From an uncultured Eubacteriales bacterium (GTDB taxonomy: Bacteria > Bacillota > Clostridia > Oscillospirales > CAG-272): 17,394 nt of DNA. Shown here in pieces: positions 1-7,599 of this stretch. The notes beneath the pieces were generated by a model. The model was given only the letters and a program-made list of their open reading frames with translations. It had not been told where the DNA came from and ran no database searches. How positions within the stretch are numbered: position 1 is the stretch's first letter; the number at the start of each line of letters is the position of its first letter. The DNA is taken from assembly GCA_900547565.1 (NCBI GenBank), contig URHI01000026.1, positions 1 through 17,394 on the forward strand. Reading direction: 5' to 3'. The position numbers and the translations under genes were made by a program.

Positions 1-227
1 CCCTGCGAGTCGATCGACAGCGCTGTCAGAGGGAATGAGGCGCCCGCCTCATCGATAAGCTCACGACAGATAGCGGTATACTTTTCCGGAGCCAGCTCTA
101 TGTAGCCCGTGGAAGGGTCTGTGTCAAGGCTGTATTCAATCGAGCGGACGTAGTAACGTTTACCGTGTTCGTCAAACACAGCTGCCTTCACCGAAGTAGT
201 TCCCAGGTCAAGTCCGAGTAAAAACAT
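1..227 (-). CDS. FGGY-family carbohydrate kinase, N-terminal part (cut by window edge)
   Basis: The visible 75 residues open with LGLDLGTTSVKAAVFDEHG, the phosphate-1 motif of the FGGY/actin-like ATPase fold, and run to a SIDSQG segment matching the first subdomain of FGGY sugar kinases. Such enzymes phosphorylate a pentulose, hexulose or polyol with ATP in the cytoplasm. The ATG at 225-227 has GGAG 8 bases upstream on the minus strand. The gene is divergent from the ceramidase-like/GH39 operon and has a DeoR-type motif in its leader, so it probably phosphorylates the sugar released by that operon. With a GH39 (xylosidase-type) partner a xylulokinase-like role is possible, but the substrate cannot be fixed from the N-terminus. 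About 400 residues lie outside the window. Confidence 0.9.
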   Translation of the reverse strand, partial: MFLLGLDLGTTSVKAAVFDEHGKRYYVRSIEYSLDTDPSTGYIELAPEKYTAICRELIDEAGASFPLTALSIDSQ

Positions 228-295
228 TTCTTTTCTCCGATGTTATATTGCCAACAGGCAAGGTTTTCTTTCATATGAAATGTTTTCTTTTTTAT

Positions 296-335
296 GTTCG
301 CTTGTGTTATATTGCGAAAACATTTCGATTTGATT
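296..335 (+). promoter_or_regulatory. Candidate DeoR operator copies in the kinase leader
   Basis: GTTCGCTTGTGTT at 296-308 matches 12 of the 13 positions of the TTTCGNTTGTGTT motif found twice in front of the deoR gene. A weaker copy, TTTCGATTTGATT, is at 323-335. DeoR-family repressors commonly bind tandem TTCGTTT-like repeats. The position just downstream of the kinase -10 box suits repression by roadblock or by blocking initiation. Binding by this particular DeoR is inference. Confidence 0.5.
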
Positions 336-346
336 GATTTTATATA

Positions 347-375
347 ATGATATCATAAATGCAGTCTTTTGTCAA
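347..375 (-). promoter_or_regulatory. Sigma-A promoter of the sugar kinase gene
   Basis: On the minus strand TTGACA (375-370) and TATCAT (352-347) are separated by exactly 17 bases. The predicted start of transcription is near 340, leaving a leader of about 110 bases that holds the candidate operator copies at 296-308 and 323-335. Confidence 0.7.
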
Positions 376-598
376 GCCCGGATCTCGATATGAAACTATT
401 TTTGTTTATTTTGCTTTTTTTGAGCGTCTTTTTTTGTGTATTTTTTTCGAAACTCTTATAATTCGTATTTTTGAGTACTATTTGTCGAGATTATGACTAA
501 ATATGTCATTTATTTCACAATAATTAATATTAGTGCAGGTTTAAATGCTCACACTGTAACCGTTCGGTAAAAATATTTTGCTAAAATCGAAAAGATTG
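376..598. other. AT-rich intergenic stretch between divergent promoters
   Basis: This stretch between the kinase promoter and the ceramidase-like operon promoter is rich in T runs. I see no open reading frame with a ribosome binding site, no strong hairpin and no recognised regulatory RNA in it. Confidence 0.5.
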
Positions 599-627
599 TT
601 GACAGCGGTCATGATTCGTTGTATAAT
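599..627 (+). promoter_or_regulatory. Consensus sigma-A promoter of the ceramidase-like/GH39 operon
   Basis: TTGACA (599-604), a 17-base spacer, and TATAAT (622-627) match the sigma-A consensus exactly. Transcription should start near 634, leaving a leader of about 68 bases. The leader holds an imperfect palindrome around AACGTTTTCGT (near 660-671) that could be an operator for a LacI- or DeoR-type repressor. The coding start at 702 has AAAGGAG at 687-693. Confidence 0.8.
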
Positions 628-701
628 TCACTTACATAAGGCAAACGAAGTATTTTCATAACGTTTTCGTAACCCTCATTCTTCATAAAGGAGCTTTATA
701 A

Positions 702-2177
702 ATGAGCAACATCAAAATCGGTTGGTCGGAAGTCAGCATTACGCCCGATAAAAAGATCATGCTTGCCGGCCAGTTCTACAAAAGAATATCCGATAGCGTT
801 GAAACACCCATCACCGTAACTGCGCTCGCAGTCGACTCAGGCAAGGATCATATGGTAATATGCTCCATAGATATAGAAAGCATAGATCCTATACTGTGCG
901 AAACAGTCCGCAAAAGAGTCAAAGCAGAGCTTCCCGATCTCGACCCGGATAAAATAATCCTGGCAGCCACACACTCCCATACTTCATTTGAATATGAAGG
1001 ATATCATGACTCCGGCCTACAGGCGCTGAGCAAATATCTCGGCAAAAAGGAGCCGGAAATGCAGGTTGCCCCCGGTGTAATGTCACCTCACGAGGCCACA
1101 CAGTTCTTGACAGAACGCATTTATGCTGCCGTTCACGAGGCATGGACGGGTCGCTGCCCCGCGCTGTACGCCTTCGGCTTCGGCCGTGCAGCCGTTGGCA
1201 TGAATCGCCGCGCCTGTTATTTTGACGGCACAGCCAAAATGTGGGGTGACACCAATACCGACCAGTTCAAAGCGCTTGAAGGTGGCAATGACAACGGTAT
1301 TGAACTCATGTTCACATACGATACCTACAAAAACATTACCGGAGTTGTGGTCAACATCGCCTGCCCCGCTCAGGTTCTGGAACAGCGTAGCATCATTTCG
1401 TCTGACTACTGGGGCAAGGTCAAGATCATGTTGCGTGAAAAGCTGAACAATCCCGGTCTCAAGGTACTGGGACTGTGTTCGCCTGCCGGCGACCAGTGCC
1501 CCCGCGACCTTGTACGCTGGATAGAACCTGAAACGCCCATAAAAGATCCCAACGTCATACACGTCAATCCTCCCATGCGCCGCGCCGACCCTTCAATGTA
1601 CGACATCAAAGGAACCATAACAATCGGCCGTCGCATAACCTCCGAGATACTGGCAGTGATGGAGGACATCAACGAGTATCACTCCGAAGCCGTGGTCGAG
1701 CACAAGGTATATACCGCAATGCCGCTGCCATTGCGTCGTGTCACAGAAGAAGAGAATTCCGCCGCGCGTGCCGAGTTGGCTCGCTTCGCCACCGCTCACA
1801 AGGAATCCGAACCTACCTTCAAGGAGGAAGCCATGATGCACGTCTACGCCGGAACGGCAGCACGATATGACCGTCAGCAGACCGAAAGTACAGTTCCCTG
1901 TGAAGTACACATCATGCGGTTGGGTGACGTCGCTTTTGCAACCAGTCCGTTTGAGCTTTTCCTTGATTTTGCCAACATTATCCGGGCGCGCAGTGTTGCC
2001 CGCCAAACTTTCCTTATTCAAATGGCCTGCGACTCCAAGGGCTATCTGCCAACCGAAAAAGCCGAGCAGGGTGGACATTACTCTGCATACGTATCCAGCG
2101 GTCACGTCGGTCACGAGGGTGGCTACATGCTGGTTGAAACCACGCTGCGTGATATTGACAGTATGTTCTCCGAATAG
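702..2177 (+). CDS. Neutral/alkaline non-lysosomal ceramidase-like protein
   Basis: This 491-residue protein has the N-terminal signature of the neutral ceramidase family: IGWSEVSITPD at residues 6-16, and the metal-ligand motif ATHSHTS at about 89-95 with H91 and H93. The C-terminal part keeps GDVAFATSPFELF and ACDSKGYLPTE, typical of bacterial homologues. Family members hydrolyse amide bonds of ceramides using zinc, but the many clostridial relatives in sugar loci have no proven substrate. There is no signal peptide, so it is probably cytoplasmic, which argues against dietary ceramide as the target. It is first in an operon with a GH39 glycosidase, 55 bases apart, so it may process a glycoside or acylated sugar. 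The stop is TAG, the only TAG used as a normal terminator in the window. Confidence 0.8.
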   Translation: MSNIKIGWSEVSITPDKKIMLAGQFYKRISDSVETPITVTALAVDSGKDHMVICSIDIESIDPILCETVRKRVKAELPDLDPDKIILAATHSHTSFEYEGYHDSGLQALSKYLGKKEPEMQVAPGVMSPHEATQFLTERIYAAVHEAWTGRCPALYAFGFGRAAVGMNRRACYFDGTAKMWGDTNTDQFKALEGGNDNGIELMFTYDTYKNITGVVVNIACPAQVLEQRSIISSDYWGKVKIMLREKLNNPGLKVLGLCSPAGDQCPRDLVRWIEPETPIKDPNVIHVNPPMRRADPSMYDIKGTITIGRRITSEILAVMEDINEYHSEAVVEHKVYTAMPLPLRRVTEEENSAARAELARFATAHKESEPTFKEEAMMHVYAGTAARYDRQQTESTVPCEVHIMRLGDVAFATSPFELFLDFANIIRARSVARQTFLIQMACDSKGYLPTEKAEQGGHYSAYVSSGHVGHEGGYMLVETTLRDIDSMFSE

Positions 2178-2232
2178 CCCCGATGAATTCCTATATATCC
2201 CATATAAATAAAAATCTGAAAGGATTTAAACA

Positions 2233-3558
2233 ATGGCTAAAGTAAGTATTGATTTTTCCGCACCCTCCTACGGCAAAATCCGTCCGTTGCACGGTCTTAA
2301 CTCCGGTCCCTACACCAAGGCATTTACATTCGATATGCGTAAGTTGTACCGTGAGTCAGGCATACCCTTCGTCCGTCTGCATGACACGGAATATCCCTAC
2401 GGATCAGGCGAATTTGTCGATATTCCCTGTATTTTCAAGGACTTTGACGCAGATGAAACGCTTGAGTCCAGCTACAACTTTGACCTTACCGATGAATATA
2501 TCCGTCACATAATTGAGTTGGATGTCCAACCCATTTTCAGGCTGGGAGTATCAATCGAGCACGCTCCCGTAAAGCGCTATATATACCCGCCCAAAGACTT
2601 CAAAAAATGGGCGCGCATCTGCGAGCACATAATACGTCATTACAACGAGGGATGGGCCAACGGCCACCACTGGAATATTCGCTATTGGGAAATCTGGAAC
2701 GAAGCAGACGGCCAAGGCAATATGTGGCTTGGCACACCGGAAGAGTATTATGAGTTTTACTGCGTTGCGGCACTGCATCTCAAATCCTGCTTCCCTGACC
2801 TCATGATAGGCGGATGCGGCTACACCCGCTCTAAGAATGCCTTCATTGAAGGATTTTTCGATTACATAACGTCACGTGACGTGCGCATACCGCTCGACTT
2901 TTACTCATGGCATCGCTATTTCAGCGAAATAAAATGGCTGCGCGCCGCCGCCGCTGACGCCGATGAGCTGCTGAAAAAATACGGATATACAGACGCAGAG
3001 AATGTGTTTGACGAGTGGAACTATGTTGAAGACTGGTGCGCGCAGGGGCCCAGCTACATAAAGCTGAAGAACCACATCGGAGCTTCATACTGTGCCGCCG
3101 TGCTCAGTGTGCTTCAGCAGGAAACAGACGTTGATATCGCAACATATTTTGAAGGTGATGTTTCCAAGGAATGGTGTGGCTTGTTTGAAATAACCAAGAT
3201 GGCTATCGGCCAGCGCGACAAGGCCGAGATAGGCCCGCTCAAGCCATTCTATTCATTCCGGTCATTCAACGACATGTACAAATTAGGCAATGCCGTCAAG
3301 GCCGACTCCGACACAGACGGTGTCTACGCCTGTGCGGCTGTCAACGGAGAGCACGTGGGACTTATGGTATCCAACTTTAACAATGCCGATACCGATGTCA
3401 CGCTTGATATGTCCTCCCTTCCCGATGTACCGCTTGATGTTATGCTGGTAGATGAGGATAACACATGGACGCGGCTGATGACCGTCCGCGGCGGAAACCG
3501 GCTTGCACTTACTCTCTCATTACGCAATAATTCGTTTATTTACATATGTAACGCCTGA
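2233..3558 (+). CDS. Glycoside hydrolase family 39-like enzyme (beta-xylosidase type)
   Basis: This 441-residue protein has the clan-A TIM-barrel pattern of GH39. RLHD at about 48-51 and WEIWNEADG at 152-160 supply the general acid/base (E157), and FDEWNY at 259-264 supplies the predicted nucleophile (E261). A beta-sandwich-like tail follows from about residue 345. GH39 enzymes are retaining beta-xylosidases or alpha-L-iduronidases. In a bacterium beside an FGGY kinase, xylosidase-like activity on imported oligosaccharides is more likely. There is no signal peptide, so it acts inside the cell. AAAGGA precedes the ATG. It is the last gene of its operon and is followed by a strong terminator. 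No transporter gene is in the window. Confidence 0.85.
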   Translation: MAKVSIDFSAPSYGKIRPLHGLNSGPYTKAFTFDMRKLYRESGIPFVRLHDTEYPYGSGEFVDIPCIFKDFDADETLESSYNFDLTDEYIRHIIELDVQPIFRLGVSIEHAPVKRYIYPPKDFKKWARICEHIIRHYNEGWANGHHWNIRYWEIWNEADGQGNMWLGTPEEYYEFYCVAALHLKSCFPDLMIGGCGYTRSKNAFIEGFFDYITSRDVRIPLDFYSWHRYFSEIKWLRAAAADADELLKKYGYTDAENVFDEWNYVEDWCAQGPSYIKLKNHIGASYCAAVLSVLQQETDVDIATYFEGDVSKEWCGLFEITKMAIGQRDKAEIGPLKPFYSFRSFNDMYKLGNAVKADSDTDGVYACAAVNGEHVGLMVSNFNNADTDVTLDMSSLPDVPLDVMLVDEDNTWTRLMTVRGGNRLALTLSLRNNSFIYICNA

Positions 3559-3570
3559 GTAAAATCCGCA

Positions 3571-3625
3571 AAATGCACAAGCAGACTGCATAATTTCAGC
3601 CTGCTTGTGCATTTATTTTAAATTT
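3571..3625 (+). terminator. Rho-independent terminator of the GH39 operon
   Basis: AAATGCACAAGCAG at 3571-3584 pairs perfectly with 3601-3614 (14 bp, 16-base loop). An AT/U-rich stretch follows immediately. Confidence 0.85.
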
Positions 3626-3629
3626 TATA

Positions 3630-3658
3630 TTGCATTTACATTTCGATTGTGTTATAAT
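3630..3658 (+). promoter_or_regulatory. Promoter of the deoR-family regulator gene
   Basis: TATAAT at 3653-3658 lies 17 bases after TTGCAT (3630-3635). The -10 box overlaps the end of one candidate operator copy, and a second copy follows downstream. This arrangement fits autorepression. Confidence 0.65.
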
Positions 3659-3684
3659 ATTAACAATGATATTTCGTTTGTGTT
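3641..3684 (+). promoter_or_regulatory. Tandem candidate DeoR operators in the deoR promoter
   Basis: TTTCGATTGTGTT (3641-3653) and TTTCGTTTGTGTT (3672-3684) differ at one base and begin 31 bp apart, about three helical turns, so both would face the same side of the DNA. One touches the -10 box and the other lies just past the start of transcription. The same 13-mer recurs in the kinase leader. The repeats are seen directly; their role as operators is inferred from position and from the TTCGTTT-like tandem sites of DeoR-family proteins. Confidence 0.6.
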
Positions 3685-3723
3685 GAATTAAACATTGCGA
3701 TTAAAAGATTTGAGGAGTATATA

Positions 3724-4491
3724 ATGGTTATCTCAGCCGAACAGCGCAGGACCGGAATAATTGAAAGAGTCAGAGAAGCAGGCAAAGTACGCATATCAGA
3801 TCTGAGCCGTCAGTACGGCGTGTCTGAGGTATCAATCCGCAAGGATCTCGAGCTGCTCGAAAAACAAGGCTATCTAAACCGCATACACGGCGGCGCGGTC
3901 AGCGTAAACAAGTCCTATATAAATATGGATCTGGACGAACGATTCACCACCAACTCGGCTTCAAAAATCGAACTTGCCCGCGCCGTGGCGGCGCTTGTAA
4001 CTGACAACGACACGATAATGCTCAACGCCGGTACAACGCTTCTGTATGTACTGCGGGCGATTCAAAGCAAGAATAACATAAGCATAGTCACAAACTCGAT
4101 CCAGAATGCCATTGAAGCCATATCATATGAGTCTTTCAACGTCATACTTCTCGGCGGACAGATAGATAAAAAGTACCAGTTCACATATGGCACGGACACT
4201 CTCAATCAACTGGATCAGTACCACGCGACAAAATGTATTCTGTCGCTGGACGGCATAAATTCGACGACCGGACTGTCTCTGTATTACGCAAGCGAAACAG
4301 ATGTCATCAACAAAATGATAGCCTCAGCCGGCGAAGTTATTGTGGCCGCGGACAAATCAAAGCTCGGTAAAAATACCTTTACCCGTGTGGCGCCGCTTTC
4401 CTGCGTTGACAAAATCGTAACCAACAAGAACGGAAACAGCTCCGAGCTTGAAAAAATCCGCAAAATGGGCATTGAAGTTATTGAAGCATAA
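3724..4491 (+). CDS. DeoR/GlpR-family transcriptional repressor
   Basis: This 255-residue protein has the usual DeoR-family length and layout. The N-terminal winged helix-turn-helix (about residues 6-58) carries RISDLSRQYGVSEVSIRKDL and ends in RIHGGAV. The C-terminal sugar-phosphate sensor domain carries NAGTTLLYVL (101-110), VTNSIQNA (122-129), the LLGGQ segment and VAADKSKLG (208-216). These proteins repress sugar catabolic genes until a phosphorylated sugar binds. TGAGGAG upstream supports the ATG. Being monocistronic, between the hydrolase operon and a bidirectional terminator, it is the likely local regulator of the kinase and perhaps of the hydrolase operon. The effector is unknown; the product of the FGGY kinase is a reasonable guess. 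Confidence 0.93.
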   Translation: MVISAEQRRTGIIERVREAGKVRISDLSRQYGVSEVSIRKDLELLEKQGYLNRIHGGAVSVNKSYINMDLDERFTTNSASKIELARAVAALVTDNDTIMLNAGTTLLYVLRAIQSKNNISIVTNSIQNAIEAISYESFNVILLGGQIDKKYQFTYGTDTLNQLDQYHATKCILSLDGINSTTGLSLYYASETDVINKMIASAGEVIVAADKSKLGKNTFTRVAPLSCVDKIVTNKNGNSSELEKIRKMGIEVIEA

Positions 4492-4500
4492 AACATAAAG

Positions 4501-4541
4501 AACGACCTGACAGATTCATAATTCTGCCAGGTCCGTTTTTT
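4501..4541. terminator. Bidirectional terminator between convergent genes
   Basis: The arms 4501-4514 and 4523-4537 pair over about 14 bp with one bulge and one mismatch. A T run follows on the plus strand, and a T-rich stretch follows on the minus strand. It can serve both the DeoR gene and the LRR-metallo-beta-lactamase gene, whose stop codon lies at its edge (4540-4542). Confidence 0.75.
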
Positions 4542-5964
4542 ATATTTTATATTCCGTTTCGACCGCATAGTCGGCATCGCGTCCCATTGGTATCTCAACC
4601 AAACCGTAATCGGATACGCGATAGTTCACAATACCTGCTGCCGCCAAACGCTCATTGAATGCCGTCCACACAAGATCATCGCAGCAGGACACCAGCATTT
4701 TTGGAGCAACAGCACTATACCATGCCGGAGTATTGGAAGTAAAGGCTCCGTGATGATTGGTTTTCAGCACATCGGCGCGCAATCGCGAGCCGTACTTTTC
4801 AACAAGCTCTATCTCGCGCTTAGCGTAAAGGTCTCCACAACTTAAAAAGCTGGATTCACCATAAGTGAATTTCATCGCAAGCGATGCATTGTTAACGGTT
4901 TCATCGTCAGATACAGATTGCGTCATGTCGGAATCCACCGGGTTGAACAGCTCGATCCGTACACCGCCAATGTCGAGCACGTCGCCGGCACGCAAATCAC
5001 GGCGCATAACGGTTCCCTGTCGGCTAAGATAATCCGACAACTGTGATTCCAGACGTTTGTACTCCAATCCCGAATAAAGATATGTGCCTACGCCGCCGCC
5101 CGTCTTTTCACAAAAGTATTTTGCCATCTCGAGCGCATTACCGAGATGATCACCGTGCGGGTGTGAGGCAACAAAATAGTCCAACCGTCTTATTTTCAGT
5201 GCCTCGATAAGCTCCATGACATGCTTTCCACAGTCGGACAGTCCGGCATCTATAGCCATTACCTGTCCGTCCGGGAAGACCAGCATCAGAAAGTCCCCCG
5301 ATTTGCCCTTGCACCCGGGAATTGTCAGATCGGGAGCAACTATGTAAAACCGGCCGTTTCCTCCCGATGCAATTATCCCGGCCAGCTTTTCCGCCATAGC
5401 AATATAGCGTGTGGTCACCGGCGCATAGTCAAATACTGCCGCTTGCAAAAGCGGTGCGTTGCCGAGCGCAGACATGCTGACTCGCACCTGGCGGCTCCAT
5501 TGTGTTGCTGTACCGTTGTAGCATACATGCTCAATTGCATCATCGTACAAAAACGCCTTGAAATCAACTGCCCGAAGTGTTGACGGCAACGACACATCAC
5601 ACAAAGCAGTGCACTTATAAAAAGATTTTGGACCGATAACCTCTACTCCTTCCGGAATTGTGATATGTTCGAGCTTGCCGGCCCCCGTAAAGCAACTGCA
5701 ACCTAAGTACTTTGCAGTACCGGGTATAGTTACATTCTCTAGGTTTGTAAATTCACAAAAAGTATATCCTCCGACAGCCGTAATGCCGGGCTGTATAACA
5801 ACATCAGTAACAATGTCGCGGAATTGCGCCATGTATGATTCCCTTGCGTTTATACAGTCGGTCATGGGTCCGTTTCCACTGACCGTAAGAGTTACCCGAT
5901 CGCTATCCCGATCAACACTGTACTCGGCCGACTCACCGCAGCTGCCTTTGAAAATATTTTCCAT
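4540..5964 (-). CDS. BspA-like leucine-rich repeat / ComEC-type metallo-beta-lactamase fusion protein
   Basis: This 474-residue protein has two parts. Residues about 50-150 hold leucine-rich repeats of the BspA/LRR_5 type (LENVTIPGTAKYLG, HITIPEGVEVIG, DVSLPSTLRAVD). Residues about 205-470 form a metallo-beta-lactamase fold of the ComEC/Rec2 kind, with SHPHGDHLGN (H268, H270, D272, H273), SCGDLY (375-380) and TNHHGA (402-407). The ligands expected for two metals are present, so it should be an active hydrolase, possibly on nucleic acid or a phosphodiester. No signal peptide or membrane helix is visible, although BspA repeats are usually extracellular. AAGGAG precedes the ATG. It is the last of four genes in a minus-strand operon, 33 bases after the membrane protein gene. 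The substrate is unknown. Confidence 0.8.
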   Translation of the reverse strand: MENIFKGSCGESAEYSVDRDSDRVTLTVSGNGPMTDCINARESYMAQFRDIVTDVVIQPGITAVGGYTFCEFTNLENVTIPGTAKYLGCSCFTGAGKLEHITIPEGVEVIGPKSFYKCTALCDVSLPSTLRAVDFKAFLYDDAIEHVCYNGTATQWSRQVRVSMSALGNAPLLQAAVFDYAPVTTRYIAMAEKLAGIIASGGNGRFYIVAPDLTIPGCKGKSGDFLMLVFPDGQVMAIDAGLSDCGKHVMELIEALKIRRLDYFVASHPHGDHLGNALEMAKYFCEKTGGGVGTYLYSGLEYKRLESQLSDYLSRQGTVMRRDLRAGDVLDIGGVRIELFNPVDSDMTQSVSDDETVNNASLAMKFTYGESSFLSCGDLYAKREIELVEKYGSRLRADVLKTNHHGAFTSNTPAWYSAVAPKMLVSCCDDLVWTAFNERLAAAGIVNYRVSDYGLVEIPMGRDADYAVETEYKI

Positions 5965-5997
5965 CAGTTACTCCTTTGTTCGAAATGTTAGGTATGA

Positions 5998-7599
5998 TCA
6001 TTTGTCACATGCCAGCATAACACGCTTGAAATTCCCAAACGAATCCTTGGTAAAGCCTATTTCAATCTGCTCGTTATCCCGCAGATATGTAAGCACGATA
6101 CATTCATCGTTGCCTATCCGTCCGATGCCGATGCCCTGGACCGCATCAAACGGGATAGCAGCCGTTCTTACGCCGCGCCCGCCCGATGCCTGATCCAGAT
6201 CGTTCTGGAAGCAAATCGTTTCATCATCAACCCAGACGTCAAACAGATCCCCGGACAGACCTCTGACCTGCAATGTTTCCTCCGGTTTGTGGTGAGCCAG
6301 TCCGAAACTGACATACTTGCGCTCTATCGGAGTAAGGCTTTCCCACAGCTGGCGGGTACTTACCGCTACGCTTTCATCAGTGTCGTCATCCGATATGTCA
6401 TCCGCACCGTCGGAAGCAACAGATTTATCATCGTCGGAAGCTTGCTCTCCGTCAGCATGCATTTTCGGGCTGTTATCAGCCGTTTGCCCCTTTGCATCGG
6501 CTGACGCTACAGTAGCAGCTGTGCGCTCAAGCTCAAGCACGCTGTCGTCTACCAACACACCGTCTTCCTCAACTACGGTGATCTGCTCGTCCGCATCATC
6601 GTCAGCCAATTGCTGCGACGCATTATCACCGGATGTAGTAATCGGCCTGACACTGCTGTCAACCGACGTATCGGTGTTGTCATCATACGGAACATAGCCG
6701 AAATCGTCCAGCACCTCATCTGACTGCTGCTTCGCCGCGTCGTCTGCCGATTCGCGGCTGTCATCCTCGGTATTATGGACTTTTGCCGCAGTATCCGTCC
6801 TTTTCTCCGTCTCGTCATCGTCAAACGGAACATATTCCGCCTCATCGGTCTCGGCCGGGCGTTTATCAGACGGCGTATTATTATGATGGGCTACAGGCTC
6901 ATGATGATCCGCCATGTAGTCTGAAGCGCAGGCAGCCACATCACGCTGTGATACCACCTCATCAACCACGTGACCGAAATATCCGAAGCCGTCGAAGTGG
7001 CATATCATCAATATCATAACCAATATCTCGCAAAATCCGCGCGACATGACGCTGAGGACCTCCGCCGTACCGGCCGCTGCCAGCTTGTTGCCTCCGGCAA
7101 TGATCGTAGCTAAAATAATAATCAGCTTAAGCAGTGCTCCGCCGTAGATCAGCCAGTATTTCAGCTTTGAATCACTCGGATTGAATTGATCTATAAACAA
7201 CGTACCGTAAAATGCCGCACCCGCAATCAGCGACAACACCGCCACTGCCATCATAAATCCGCTCGCATTGACAACGCCGAACACATCCCGAGCCACCGAC
7301 ATCAGTGAAAACACAATCACTGCCAATGAGCGTCCGCGCACCACCAATATGCGGTCATACACCGTCAGCAGCACGATCATAATAAACCAAATAACCTTCT
7401 CGGTGAATGCTCTGACAATAGTCATGGCATCTCCGCCTTGTATGGCGGTAATAACCGACAGCACCAGTGACATAAGCGCCACCAGCACCGTAGCCCAGCA
7501 CAGCACCTGCTCTCCGCGTGAAGGATTGTGCAACAGCTTGTCCTCGCCGACTCTCAGTGCGGTATTGAGATATTCCCTGCTTTTTCCCTTGTTTTTCAT
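5998..7599 (-). CDS. Uncharacterised membrane protein with long acidic linker
   Basis: I do not recognise a named family. The 533 residues fall into three parts. The N-terminal membrane part has about six hydrophobic segments, near 31-53, 66-83, 91-109, 112-136, 147-168 and 180-203. A low-complexity linker (about 205-415) is very rich in Asp, Glu, Ser, Thr and Ala and carries two related short motifs, EYVPFDDDETEK near 255 and GYVPYDDNTDTS near 301. The compact C-terminal domain (about 416-533) has alternating beta-strand character and could be a PH-like or sensor domain. The ATG overlaps the stop of the RluA-type gene (ATGA at 7599-7596), so translation is coupled. A scaffold or signalling role is possible, but nothing here proves it. 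Confidence 0.75.
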   Translation of the reverse strand: MKNKGKSREYLNTALRVGEDKLLHNPSRGEQVLCWATVLVALMSLVLSVITAIQGGDAMTIVRAFTEKVIWFIMIVLLTVYDRILVVRGRSLAVIVFSLMSVARDVFGVVNASGFMMAVAVLSLIAGAAFYGTLFIDQFNPSDSKLKYWLIYGGALLKLIIILATIIAGGNKLAAAGTAEVLSVMSRGFCEILVMILMICHFDGFGYFGHVVDEVVSQRDVAACASDYMADHHEPVAHHNNTPSDKRPAETDEAEYVPFDDDETEKRTDTAAKVHNTEDDSRESADDAAKQQSDEVLDDFGYVPYDDNTDTSVDSSVRPITTSGDNASQQLADDDADEQITVVEEDGVLVDDSVLELERTAATVASADAKGQTADNSPKMHADGEQASDDDKSVASDGADDISDDDTDESVAVSTRQLWESLTPIERKYVSFGLAHHKPEETLQVRGLSGDLFDVWVDDETICFQNDLDQASGGRGVRTAAIPFDAVQGIGIGRIGNDECIVLTYLRDNEQIEIGFTKDSFGNFKRVMLACDK

